From positions 1 to 28,407 of the forward strand of contig CAYTCZ010000045.1 of assembly GCA_964436315.1 (NCBI GenBank): a stretch of DNA of 28,407 nucleotides. The letters are read 5' to 3'. Shown piece after piece: positions 6,317 to 13,842 of this stretch; positions within the stretch are counted from its first letter, which is position 1; every line of letters begins with the position of its first letter. The notes beneath the pieces were generated by a model. It made no database searches and was not told where the DNA came from. It saw nothing but the letters and a program-made list of their open reading frames with translations. This stretch comes from CAYTCZ01 sp964436315. Lineage in GTDB: Bacteria; Actinomycetota; Thermoleophilia; Gaiellales; Gaiellaceae. The translations under genes and the position numbers were made by a program.

Positions 6317-8335
6317 ATGTCTGTAAACGACGACACCGGGCTGGACCCCTCGCAGCGAGAGCAGCCGTCGAACGGCCGATCCGTGTGGTGGCCGCGTCGC
6401 AACGGCGACTCGAAGGATCCGGGGCGTCCCGCAGGGGAGCGCGTCAGACTGCCTGGCGGGCGTCGATTTTGGTGGATTCTGGCCACCCTGCTCGTCCTGA
6501 ACTGGTTCATCGTGTGGCAGGTCTCGGGAGAGCAGGAGCGACTCGAGGTGCCGTACTCCCTCTTCCGCGAACAGGTCGAGATCGGAAATGTCGAAGAGGT
6601 CACCTCGCGCGGGAACACGATTCAGGGAACCTTCCTCTCACCGGTTACCTATCCGGACAGGGAGGACAGTGTCGAGAACGACGAGTTCGCGACCACGCGG
6701 CCGGCGTTCGCCGACGACGAACTCCTCGAGCTGTTGATCGAGCAGGACGTCGTGGTGAATGCTCGGCCACTCGACGAACCGCGATCGCTGTTCATGACGG
6801 CGGTGCTGTCGTTCGGTCCCACGCTGCTCCTGGTCATCCTCTTTGTGATCTTGATTCGTCGTGTCGGGTCGGGCGGCCTCTCCAATTTGGGTCGTTCCAA
6901 GGCAAAACGGTACGAGCACTCGGCGGAGGAGCGCATTACCTTCAACGACGTCGCCGGGATCGACGAGGCGGAGCAAGAACTCGTCGAGGTTGTCGACTTC
7001 CTGAAGAATCCAGACAAGTACCGACGGCTCGGAGGCGAGATCCCACGCGGTGTTCTTCTGAGCGGACCGCCGGGCACCGGTAAAACGCTCCTTGCCCGCG
7101 CGGTTGCCGGCGAAGCCGACGTCCCCTTCTTCTCCCTGTCGGCCTCAGAGTTCGTCGAGATGATCGTCGGAGTTGGCGCGAGTCGCGTTCGCGACCTCTT
7201 CAAGCGAGCGAAGGAACTCGCCCCGGCGATCGTCTTCATCGACGAGATCGACGCTATCGGCCGCGCGCGAGGAGGCGGGTCTCAGCTCAACGCCCACGAC
7301 GAGCGAGAGCAGACCCTGAATCAAATTCTCACCGAGATGGACGGCTTCAAGGGAAATGAGGGCGTCATCATTCTGGCCGCGACGAACCGCCCGGAGATTC
7401 TCGATCCGGCGCTCCTGCGTCCCGGTCGCTTCGATCGACGTGTCGTGGTCAATCCGCCGGACCAGTCGGGTCGGTTGAAGATCCTGCAGGTCCACACCGT
7501 GAACGTTCCGCTCGCCGACGACGTCGATCTCGCGACGATCGCCTCATCGACTCCGGGAATGGTCGGGGCCGATCTCAAGAACCTTGTCAACGAGGCTGCG
7601 CTCCTTGCCGCGCGACGCGAGCACGATGGCGTCGAGTTCGCCGACTTCACCAATGCGCTCGAGAAGATCATGCTCGGAACCGAGCGCAGCATCATGCTCT
7701 CCGAGGCGGATCGGCGACGCACCGCGTATCACGAGGCGGGCCACGCGCTGCTCGGCATGCTCGAGCCCGGCGCGGATCCCGTGAGAAAGATCTCGATTGT
7801 CCCCCGCGGTCGCGCCCTCGGGGTGACATTTCAGAGCCCGAATACCGACCGATACGGCTTCAGCGCCGATTACCTTCGCGGACGCATCATCGGTGCGCTC
7901 GGGGGCCGCGCCGCTGAGGAGCTCGTCTTCGGCGACGTCACGACAGGAGCCGAATCCGATCTCGAGCAAGTGACTTCGATCGCGCGCCAGATGGTGGGCA
8001 GGTGGGGAATGTCTGAGGCGATTGGCAACGTCTCCGTCCTCCCGGATCCGCGAGACGTCGGGCTTCTGCCGTCCCCGAACGGTGCCTCGGAGCGGACACG
8101 CGAACTCGTCGACGAAGAGGTTCGGCGCATCACCGACTCGTGCTACGAGAAGGCGCTCGACGATCTGCGCGCGAACCGGAATCGGCTCGACGATCTTGCC
8201 GACGCCCTCCTCCAGCGAGAAACCCTGGACGAGGAGGAGGCCTACGCGGTTGCTGGGATTGCCCGTCCCGAAGACCCCGGTCTGACGGGCGAGAACGGAC
8301 ATCGGGACGTCAGTGCCAAACCGCCGGTGAGCTGA
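6317..8335 (+). CDS. ftsH: ATP-dependent zinc metalloprotease FtsH
   Basis: A membrane-anchored AAA+ protease that degrades misassembled membrane proteins and some cytosolic regulators; 672 aa from ATG 6317. A polar N-terminus precedes TM1 (about 51-69), an extracytoplasmic domain (70-158) and TM2 (about 160-182). The AAA domain has Walker A GPPGTGKT (250-257), Walker B IVFIDEID (305-312) and the second region of homology (ATNRPEILDPALLRPGRFDRR). The peptidase domain carries the zinc site HEAGH (472-476), with a probable third ligand Asp548 in TGAESDLEQ. Length is normal for the family. The usual actinobacterial partners (hpt, folE, tilS) are not adjacent; the neighbours are dnaE/infA and a radical SAM gene. 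A long non-coding stretch follows it. Confidence 0.97.
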   Translation: MSVNDDTGLDPSQREQPSNGRSVWWPRRNGDSKDPGRPAGERVRLPGGRRFWWILATLLVLNWFIVWQVSGEQERLEVPYSLFREQVEIGNVEEVTSRGNTIQGTFLSPVTYPDREDSVENDEFATTRPAFADDELLELLIEQDVVVNARPLDEPRSLFMTAVLSFGPTLLLVILFVILIRRVGSGGLSNLGRSKAKRYEHSAEERITFNDVAGIDEAEQELVEVVDFLKNPDKYRRLGGEIPRGVLLSGPPGTGKTLLARAVAGEADVPFFSLSASEFVEMIVGVGASRVRDLFKRAKELAPAIVFIDEIDAIGRARGGGSQLNAHDEREQTLNQILTEMDGFKGNEGVIILAATNRPEILDPALLRPGRFDRRVVVNPPDQSGRLKILQVHTVNVPLADDVDLATIASSTPGMVGADLKNLVNEAALLAARREHDGVEFADFTNALEKIMLGTERSIMLSEADRRRTAYHEAGHALLGMLEPGADPVRKISIVPRGRALGVTFQSPNTDRYGFSADYLRGRIIGALGGRAAEELVFGDVTTGAESDLEQVTSIARQMVGRWGMSEAIGNVSVLPDPRDVGLLPSPNGASERTRELVDEEVRRITDSCYEKALDDLRANRNRLDDLADALLQRETLDEEEAYAVAGIARPEDPGLTGENGHRDVSAKPPVS

Positions 8336-8764
8336 CCCTCGGGACGTCTCGCGCCCGAGCTGGCGCTCCGCCGCTCGCTCGCTCGCCGGCTCTCTCTTCC
8401 GCTTCCCGTTCTCGTTCCCGCCCTCTCTCCTCCCCACCCATGTGGGTGGGGAGGGCGAGTCGCGTCCACCCGCCACCCACGGCGAACATATCGCGCATTC
8501 TCATACCTGAGGCGCGCGCTTCGCGCCCGTTGCATGTCTGCTTCGCGTCGATAGCGCGCTACTTGGTGCGCGAACCGAGGCGACCGCCCAGACACTCGTG
8601 CTGTGGGCCAAACCCGACCAACTCTCCGCGCTCGAACTGTGCGGTCGCGCGCAATCCGCACGTGGCGCAACGGGATCACCACCACCGGGGCGATTACCGT
8701 CGACAGCCTTGCTCTGCTGGCCGGCCCCGCAAGCTCGTGACGACAGCTGCTATGTTCGTCGACA
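8336..8764. other. Non-coding region downstream of ftsH
   Basis: 429 nt with no credible gene. The first part is a pyrimidine-rich tract (about 8390-8438, few purines) that runs into a strong hairpin (8429-8454). A second, GC-rich hairpin follows at 8511-8527 (GGCGCG-CGCTT-CGCGCC). The remainder, to the GTG of the radical SAM gene, has no recognisable tRNA or structured RNA. The small ORFs that cross it are arginine-rich, low-complexity shadows of the GC-rich tract. Confidence 0.6.
8429..8454 (+). terminator. Strong 12-bp hairpin downstream of ftsH, possible terminator
   Basis: A perfect inverted repeat CCTCCCCACCCA / TGGGTGGGGAGG with a 2-nt centre. It lies 94 nt after the ftsH stop. There is no T-tract on either side, so if it terminates transcription it would be a hairpin-only type. 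The unusual feature is that the left arm ends a polypyrimidine tract. Confidence 0.45.
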
Positions 8765-9727
8765 GTGACGTGGGAGCCGCCGTACGTCGAACTCGCACGC
8801 ACGGGTGAACTCGAACTCCGTGTGAAGCGCGGCATCGATCTTCTCGGGGATCGCTGCGTCGTCTGTCCGCGCCTGTGTCGCGTCGATCGTCGCGAGGATG
8901 TGCCGGGATTGTGCGCCGTTGGCCGCCATGCGGTCGTCGCTTCGCACTTTCCCCATTTCGGAGAAGAGGACTGTCTGCGCGGGCAGCGCGGGTCGGGAAC
9001 AATCTTCTTCAGCGGCTGCAATCTCCGCTGCGTCTTCTGCCAGAACCACGACATCTCCTGGCGGGTGAACGGCGAGACGGTGCGCCCGAAGCGACTCGCA
9101 CGGATGATGCTCGACCTTCAGTCGATCGGTTGCCACAACATCAACTGGGTCACGCCGGAACACGTCGCGCCGCAGATCCTCGAGGCGATGCCGATCGCAG
9201 TCGACGAGGGGCTGCGCCTACCCATCGTCTACAACACAAGTGCGTTCGACTCGCACGAGAGCCTCCGCCTCATGGACGGAGTCGTGTCGGTCTACATGCC
9301 CGATTTCAAGCTCTGGACACGCGACGCGTCTCGTCGCTACCTCAAGAGAGGTGACTACGCGGAGGTGGCGCGGGAAAGCGTGCGCGAAATGCATCGACAA
9401 GTCGGTCAGCTTCGTTTCGACGAGAATGGCCTCGCGCTGGAGGGGCTCCTGGTTCGCCACCTCGTGATGCCGGGCCTGTTGAGCGAGACCGAAGCCGTCC
9501 TTCGCTGGCTCGGCGAGGAGCTTGGGGCAGGGACGTACGTCAACTTGATGGCCCAGTACTACCCGTCGGGGCGCGTGGGCGACGACGCGTTTCAGACGAT
9601 CAATCGAGGCGTGTGCCGAGGCGAGTATCATGCCGCGCTCGAGCTCGCGCTCTCGCTCGATCTTCGGCTCGATGAACGAAGCCGTGCCGAGGCGCGGAGG
9701 CTCGCACCGCTCACCGCTCCGGTCTAA
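8765..9727 (+). CDS. Radical SAM protein, PflX / PFL-activase-like (COG1313 type)
   Basis: 320 aa from a GTG start. The radical SAM motif is C85-x3-C89-x2-C92 (CNLRCVFC), which ligates the [4Fe-4S] cluster that cleaves S-adenosylmethionine. Ahead of it lies a Cys-rich N-terminal region, CVVCPRLCRVDR with Cys31, Cys34 and Cys38, plus Cys50 (PGLCAVG) and Cys70, as in the PflX group of pyruvate-formate-lyase-activase homologues. That arrangement suggests an additional metal site. Later family motifs include NINWVTPEHVAPQIL, IVYNTSAFDS and YMPDFKLW. No glycyl-radical enzyme is encoded nearby, so the substrate is unknown. It stands alone, preceded by a long non-coding stretch and convergent with the adenine deaminase remnant. 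A PflA assignment would be too specific. Confidence 0.88.
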   Translation: MTWEPPYVELARTGELELRVKRGIDLLGDRCVVCPRLCRVDRREDVPGLCAVGRHAVVASHFPHFGEEDCLRGQRGSGTIFFSGCNLRCVFCQNHDISWRVNGETVRPKRLARMMLDLQSIGCHNINWVTPEHVAPQILEAMPIAVDEGLRLPIVYNTSAFDSHESLRLMDGVVSVYMPDFKLWTRDASRRYLKRGDYAEVARESVREMHRQVGQLRFDENGLALEGLLVRHLVMPGLLSETEAVLRWLGEELGAGTYVNLMAQYYPSGRVGDDAFQTINRGVCRGEYHAALELALSLDLRLDERSRAEARRLAPLTAPV

Positions 9728-9757
9728 CCCCGTCGAAGCACGGAAATCGACGGGAAG

Positions 9758-9988
9758 CTACTCGGAGCCAGCGTCGGTCGCTAAGGGTACGAGCTCAAAA
9801 CGCTCGACGCCCACCAGACCACGGTCGGTGATTTTGAGCGCAGGGATCACACTGAGCGCGAGAAAAGCCATCGCCTGGAACGGTGCTGACGCGACCGAGC
9901 CGAGCCCCGAGAGGACGCGGCCACCTGAGACGACAAGGTCGGCGGGTTCGTCGCCCCGGGCAACGGCTCGTCGACGCTCGAGGTTCAT
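9758..9988 (-). pseudogene. Internally deleted adenine deaminase remnant
   Basis: A 76-aa ORF made of the two ends of adenine deaminase (family length about 550-600 aa). Residues 1-27, MNLERRRAVARGDEPADLVV followed by SGGRVLS, match the family's N-terminus. Residues from about 28 on, SVASAPFQAMAFLALSVIP and ALKITDRGLVGVERFELVPL, match its extreme C-terminus. The amidohydrolase metal site and active centre between them are missing, yet the reading frame is kept across the join. It is the last cistron of the leftward xanthine dehydrogenase operon, 27 nt after the Mo subunit, where a working enzyme would convert adenine to hypoxanthine, a xanthine dehydrogenase substrate. The enzyme activity must be lost. 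Either a clean in-frame deletion or an assembly collapse could explain it. Confidence 0.75.
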
Positions 9989-10015
9989 CCCAGGAGTTCG
10001 GTCAGGTCAACCAGG

Positions 10016-12256
10016 TCAAGCCCCGACGATGTCGTCCGGTCGAACCGGAGCCCTGGGAAGATCCTTGCCGGTCGCGTCGCGCAAAGCGGCGACAATTGCT
10101 GCGGTCGATACCACGGTGGGCGGTTCGCCAACGCCCTTGACGCCATACGGCGCATCGGGCTCAGGCTCCTCGACGAACTCCGTGACGACTGGCGGCATGT
10201 CGAGCGCGGTTGGGATCAAGTAATCGGTGAAGCTCGCGTTCGTGATCAGCCCGTCGTCCGTCTGGATCTCTTCCATGAGAGCGAGCCCGAGGCCCTGCGC
10301 GATTCCACCTTCGATTTGTCCCTGGACCGCGCGTGGATTGATGGCCTTCCCAACGTCCTGCGCTGTCCCGATCCAGACGACCCGTGTTAGACCGAGTTCG
10401 ATGTCGACCTCGACGACGACACGTATCGCCGAAGTCGCAAACGCTACGTGTGCGCGGTCGGTCGTTACCTGGCCGCTCTCGGGATCGAGCGGACCCGTCG
10501 GCGGATGTCGGTAGATGCGTTCCACATCGATTTCCTCGTCTGGATCGAGCTTCTCGCCGCGCCGCGCGAGCTCTTCTCGAACCGCCTTGCACGCAAGCTC
10601 CAAAGCACCCGCAGTCATCCACGTCTGGCGCGACGCCGACGATGAGCCGGCCGAGTCGACACCCACAGTGGAATGCGTCGCAAGAACGACGTCATCGACT
10701 TCGAGCTCGCTGTCGACGATCTGCACGATGACGTTGGTGAGACCCTGTCCGACTTCGACGGCGGCAGAGTGAACCTCGGCCACGCGTTCCCCGTCGTCAT
10801 TCGCCAAGAGGCGAATCCGGGCAGCCGTGAAGTCGTCGAAGCCCTCCGAGTAGCAAATGTTCTTGAATCCGACGGCGAAGCCCTCGCCCCTCCGAATCCC
10901 CTCGCCACGCGTTGTGTTGCCTGCTCCGCCCGGAAGTCGGATCGGATCGCGCGGCAGTTCTTCCGGCTCCGGGATCGGTATCGCCACGCACCGGTTGATG
11001 ACCTCGGCGAGGGGCAACGAGCCAGTGATCTCCTGGCCGGTCGGGAGACGGTCTCCGGGCTTCAATACGTTGCGCAGTCGGAGCTCTACTGGGTCTAGCT
11101 CGAGCTCGTGGGCCAACTTGTCCATCTGCGCCTCCGAAGCAAAGCACGCCTGAACCGAGCCGAACCCGCGCATCGCTCCGCACGGCGGGTTGTTCGTATA
11201 CACCGCGGTGCCTTCGATCAAAGCATTCGGAACCGCGTAGGGCCCGCAGGCAAAGCAACAGGCGTTCGCCAGCACGGCTGCCGACGTCGACGCATATGCC
11301 CCTCCGTCAAGGAGCACTCGAGCCTGCACGCACGTCAGCCGCCCCTGGCGATCGGCCCGGTGTTCGAGCCAGATCTTCGCCGGGTGTCGGTGGACGTGGC
11401 CCACGAAGGACTCGTCTCGTGTGTAGACGAATCGGACCGGCCTATCGGTCGCCAGCGCGAGCATCGCACCGTGGATCTGCATCGAGAGATCCTCTCGGCC
11501 GCCAAACGCGCCGCCGACTCCGGCGAGGTGCACCCTAACGTCGCTCGGAGCGAGGTCGAGGCACCGGGCGATCTGATCTCGATCGACGTGAAGCCACTGA
11601 GTCGCTGCGTAGATGTCGACGCCCCCGTTTCCATCCGGAACGACAAGCCCCGACTCCGGCCCGAGAAATGCCTGATCTTGAATTCCGAGTTCGTACGTCC
11701 CGCTGACGGCCACATCCGCCTGCGCCTCAGGATCACCATGGATGATCCGGATTGTCCGGACGACGTTCGGCCGGCGGTCGTCCAGGAAGCCGTGGTCTGC
11801 CGGATGCGGGCTATCCGGATGAAGAGGCGGCTGCTCGGGTGCGCGCTCGGGATCGACAACAGGATCGAGTGGTTCGTACTCGATCCGCACCTGTTCGGCT
11901 GCTCGTCGTGCTTGTTCAGGCTCCTCGGCGGCGAGAATGACGACCGGTTCGCCGAAATAGCGGACGCGGTCGAAAGCCAGAACAGGTTGATCCTGAAAGT
12001 CGAGCCCGTACGTCGGACGTCCTGGCACGTCCTGATGGGTGAGGACAGCACGAACTCCTGCCATCGCGACCGCCTTGGCCGTATCGATCTCGCGAATTCG
12101 CGCATGAGGATGTGGGCTGCGTACGGTGTGACCGTGGAGCATCCCGGCCGCGTAGAGGTCGCTCGAGTACGCGAACTCCCCGGTCGCCTTGGGTATGGCG
12201 TCGATCTTTCGAACGCTCTCGCCGACCAGATTTCTTCGAACCTCGCGGGCAGACAC
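10016..12256 (-). CDS. Xanthine dehydrogenase, molybdopterin-binding subunit
   Basis: The large catalytic subunit, which hydroxylates hypoxanthine and xanthine towards urate; 746 aa from a GTG start. The N-terminal a/b hammerhead (about 18-130) contains DAIPKATGEFAYSSDL and SPHPHARIREID. The Mo-cofactor domain has GGAFGGRED (248-256) and GAMRGFGS (360-367, with the Arg of the substrate pocket). The C-terminal GVKGVGEPP carries the catalytic Glu at about 711. Separate FAD and Fe-S genes upstream show the three-subunit type found in bacteria. Assignment to purines rather than another aldehyde or CO substrate rests on the adjacent adenine deaminase remnant and on the urate pathway at 25635-27147. 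A 214-nt spacer separates it from the Fe-S subunit gene, unusual in an otherwise tight operon. Confidence 0.9.
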   Translation of the reverse strand: MSAREVRRNLVGESVRKIDAIPKATGEFAYSSDLYAAGMLHGHTVRSPHPHARIREIDTAKAVAMAGVRAVLTHQDVPGRPTYGLDFQDQPVLAFDRVRYFGEPVVILAAEEPEQARRAAEQVRIEYEPLDPVVDPERAPEQPPLHPDSPHPADHGFLDDRRPNVVRTIRIIHGDPEAQADVAVSGTYELGIQDQAFLGPESGLVVPDGNGGVDIYAATQWLHVDRDQIARCLDLAPSDVRVHLAGVGGAFGGREDLSMQIHGAMLALATDRPVRFVYTRDESFVGHVHRHPAKIWLEHRADRQGRLTCVQARVLLDGGAYASTSAAVLANACCFACGPYAVPNALIEGTAVYTNNPPCGAMRGFGSVQACFASEAQMDKLAHELELDPVELRLRNVLKPGDRLPTGQEITGSLPLAEVINRCVAIPIPEPEELPRDPIRLPGGAGNTTRGEGIRRGEGFAVGFKNICYSEGFDDFTAARIRLLANDDGERVAEVHSAAVEVGQGLTNVIVQIVDSELEVDDVVLATHSTVGVDSAGSSSASRQTWMTAGALELACKAVREELARRGEKLDPDEEIDVERIYRHPPTGPLDPESGQVTTDRAHVAFATSAIRVVVEVDIELGLTRVVWIGTAQDVGKAINPRAVQGQIEGGIAQGLGLALMEEIQTDDGLITNASFTDYLIPTALDMPPVVTEFVEEPEPDAPYGVKGVGEPPTVVSTAAIVAALRDATGKDLPRAPVRPDDIVGA

Positions 12257-12470
12257 AGCTACGTACGAACCTCGCCAAGACGCCGGAAAGTTTCGCCGAA
12301 TTGGGACCGGAGCGGTTCGGAGAATTGCGACGTTCTCGACACGAATTGCGACGTTCCCGACACGAAACGTGCGCCATGCGTTGTCCCGTTCACGCTACGG
12401 TCGAAGCGGGAGGCGGGATACGGGGCCCCGGCAGCGGTGCGGGCCGAGTCGGAGACTGTGGGCGCCCTCG
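12257..12470 (-). other. Non-coding spacer inside the xanthine dehydrogenase operon
   Basis: 214 nt between the Fe-S and Mo subunit genes, which are normally a few bases apart. It contains a two-copy 21-bp direct repeat (12322-12363). No credible ORF was seen. It looks like an inserted non-coding element; origin is unknown. Confidence 0.6.
12322..12363. repeat. 21-bp tandem direct repeat, two copies
   Basis: GAATTGCGACGTTCTCGACAC (12322-12342) is followed at once by a second copy at 12343-12363 with one change (CT to CC in the middle). It lies in the spacer between two xanthine dehydrogenase subunit genes. Confidence 0.9.
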
Positions 12471-12926
12471 TCACTGGTGCGCCGCCTCCTGCACGGCACG
12501 GACGATGCTCGCGTAGCCGGTGCAGCGACAGAGGTTGCCCGAGAGCGCCTCGCGAATCTCGTCCTCGCTCGGCGACGCGTTGTGATCGAGGAGGTCGGCA
12601 GCCGCCACGATGAGACCAGGAGTACAGAAACCACACTGGATGGCGAACTCCGTCACGAACGATTGCTGCACGGGATGGAGCTCGCCCTCGCGCGCCAATC
12701 CCTCGACGGTCACGACCTCGTGTCCGTCGGCTTGAGCGGCGAGCACGAGACACGAGCAGACCAGTACGCCGTCGAGTAGGACCGAGCATGAACCACACTC
12801 CCCTTGCTCACACGCGTTCTTCGAGCCCGGCAGACCCATGTCGTCGCGGAGCACGGTGAGCAAACTCGCGCCCGGCCACGAGTCCGCCGCCAGCCGTTCG
12901 CCGTTAACGACGATCTCGACCCTCAT
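12471..12926 (-). CDS. Xanthine dehydrogenase, [2Fe-2S] small subunit
   Basis: 151 aa from ATG 12926. This electron-transfer subunit carries two [2Fe-2S] clusters. The N-terminal plant-ferredoxin-type cluster is ligated by Cys39, Cys44, Cys47 and Cys59 (CEQGECGSC...C). The C-terminal four-helix domain binds the second cluster through CGFC (98-101) and CRC (133-135, NLCRCTGYASI). Electrons pass from the molybdenum centre through these clusters to the FAD subunit. The ATG overlaps the stop of the FAD subunit gene by an ATGA, so the two are translationally coupled. Length matches the family. Confidence 0.95.
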   Translation of the reverse strand: MRVEIVVNGERLAADSWPGASLLTVLRDDMGLPGSKNACEQGECGSCSVLLDGVLVCSCLVLAAQADGHEVVTVEGLAREGELHPVQQSFVTEFAIQCGFCTPGLIVAAADLLDHNASPSEDEIREALSGNLCRCTGYASIVRAVQEAAHQ

Positions 12927-13714
12927 GTCAGGCAGCGGTCCAATGCGCGTCGGGTAAGAACGTCCAGCGCATGCCGCCGGTAGGCGGCCGTGCCACGCAC
13001 GTCATCGATCGGCGCGGCCGCCTGCGCAACGCGATCTGGGAAGTCAGCATGGTCGCCCCACGGCGCCTCGACAAGCGTTGGAATGGGCCCGGCCGATCCG
13101 AAGGCAGCCCGAAGCACACCCCTGTCGGGATCCGCGAGTAGAGCGAGCGAGACGACCGATATCACCATCGCATTTCTCGGCCCGATCTTGAGAAACGTCT
13201 GCCGACCTCCACTCGGAGCCACCGTGACGGCAACGATCAACTCGTCTGGCCCGAGAACGTTTTGCTTCGGTCCGGTGAAGAACTCCGCGATCGGAACCGA
13301 CCGAGTGGCTCCAGCCCGCTCGATCTCGACCGTCGCGTCCTCGACGAGGAGCGGCGGCAGCGCGTCACCGGCGGGCGACGCGGTTCCGAGATTACCGCCA
13401 ATCGTTCCGCGATTGCGAATCTGGGGTGACCCGACCGTCCGCGAGGCCTCCGCGAGGGCCGGAAGCTGTTGGGCGAGCGAGTCCTCCATCGCCTCGGTGT
13501 ACGAGAGGGAGGCGCCCAGTCTCAGGCCGCCGTTCGTCCGGTTCCAACCACGGAGCTCCGGTACCTCGTTCAGATTCACGAATGCATCGGGCCGGGCTCG
13601 ATCGAAGTTCAGCTCGATCATCAGGTCGGTTCCACCGGCGATCGGGACGGCCTCGGGGCGCTCGGCCTTGATGTCGAGGGCCTCCTCCAGCGATCGCGGG
13701 GTCAGGACGTCCAT
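12923..13714 (-). CDS. Xanthine dehydrogenase, FAD-binding subunit
   Basis: 263 aa from ATG 13714. This start gives MDVLTPRSLEEALDI, the expected family N-terminus; an upstream in-frame start at 13756 would add 14 unrelated residues. FAD-binding motifs of the CO-dehydrogenase-flavoprotein family are AGGTD (26-30) and TIGGNLG (104-110). The C-terminal CODH flavoprotein domain runs from about 165 (FLKIGPRNAMVISVVSLA). It transfers electrons from the Fe-S subunit to NAD+ or another acceptor. It is the first gene of the leftward operon and is coupled by ATGA to the Fe-S subunit gene. Confidence 0.93.
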   Translation of the reverse strand: MDVLTPRSLEEALDIKAERPEAVPIAGGTDLMIELNFDRARPDAFVNLNEVPELRGWNRTNGGLRLGASLSYTEAMEDSLAQQLPALAEASRTVGSPQIRNRGTIGGNLGTASPAGDALPPLLVEDATVEIERAGATRSVPIAEFFTGPKQNVLGPDELIVAVTVAPSGGRQTFLKIGPRNAMVISVVSLALLADPDRGVLRAAFGSAGPIPTLVEAPWGDHADFPDRVAQAAAPIDDVRGTAAYRRHALDVLTRRALDRCLT

Positions 13715-13791
13715 CGGCCAAAGGGTAGTACGGCGACCCCGGGTCGGCACGAGCAATCAGATAGGTAGTAACCCACTTCGGTCGACTCGCG

Positions 13792-13822
13792 GAAGCGGCA
13801 GACCACCGTGGTCTGCCGCTTC
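13792..13822 (-). terminator. Long perfect hairpin after amt
   Basis: GAAGCGGCAGACCAC (13792-13806), one base, then its exact complement (13808-13822): 15 bp with almost no loop. It lies 20 nt past the amt stop in the direction of transcription and upstream of the xanthine dehydrogenase operon. No T-tract follows, so it would be a hairpin-only terminator that isolates glnK-amt from the next operon. Confidence 0.65.
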
Positions 13823-13842
13823 ACGCGGGCCGCCAGGCCCCG

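Noticed and set aside
8310..8504. 64-aa frame on the minus strand downstream of ftsH
   Set aside because: Arg/Glu low-complexity product of the polypyrimidine tract, no ribosome-binding site, and overlaps the ftsH end.
11108..12613. 501-codon open frame on the plus strand across the xanthine dehydrogenase genes
   Set aside because: Antisense to recognised Mo-subunit motifs and crossing into the non-coding spacer; composition is that of a shadow frame.
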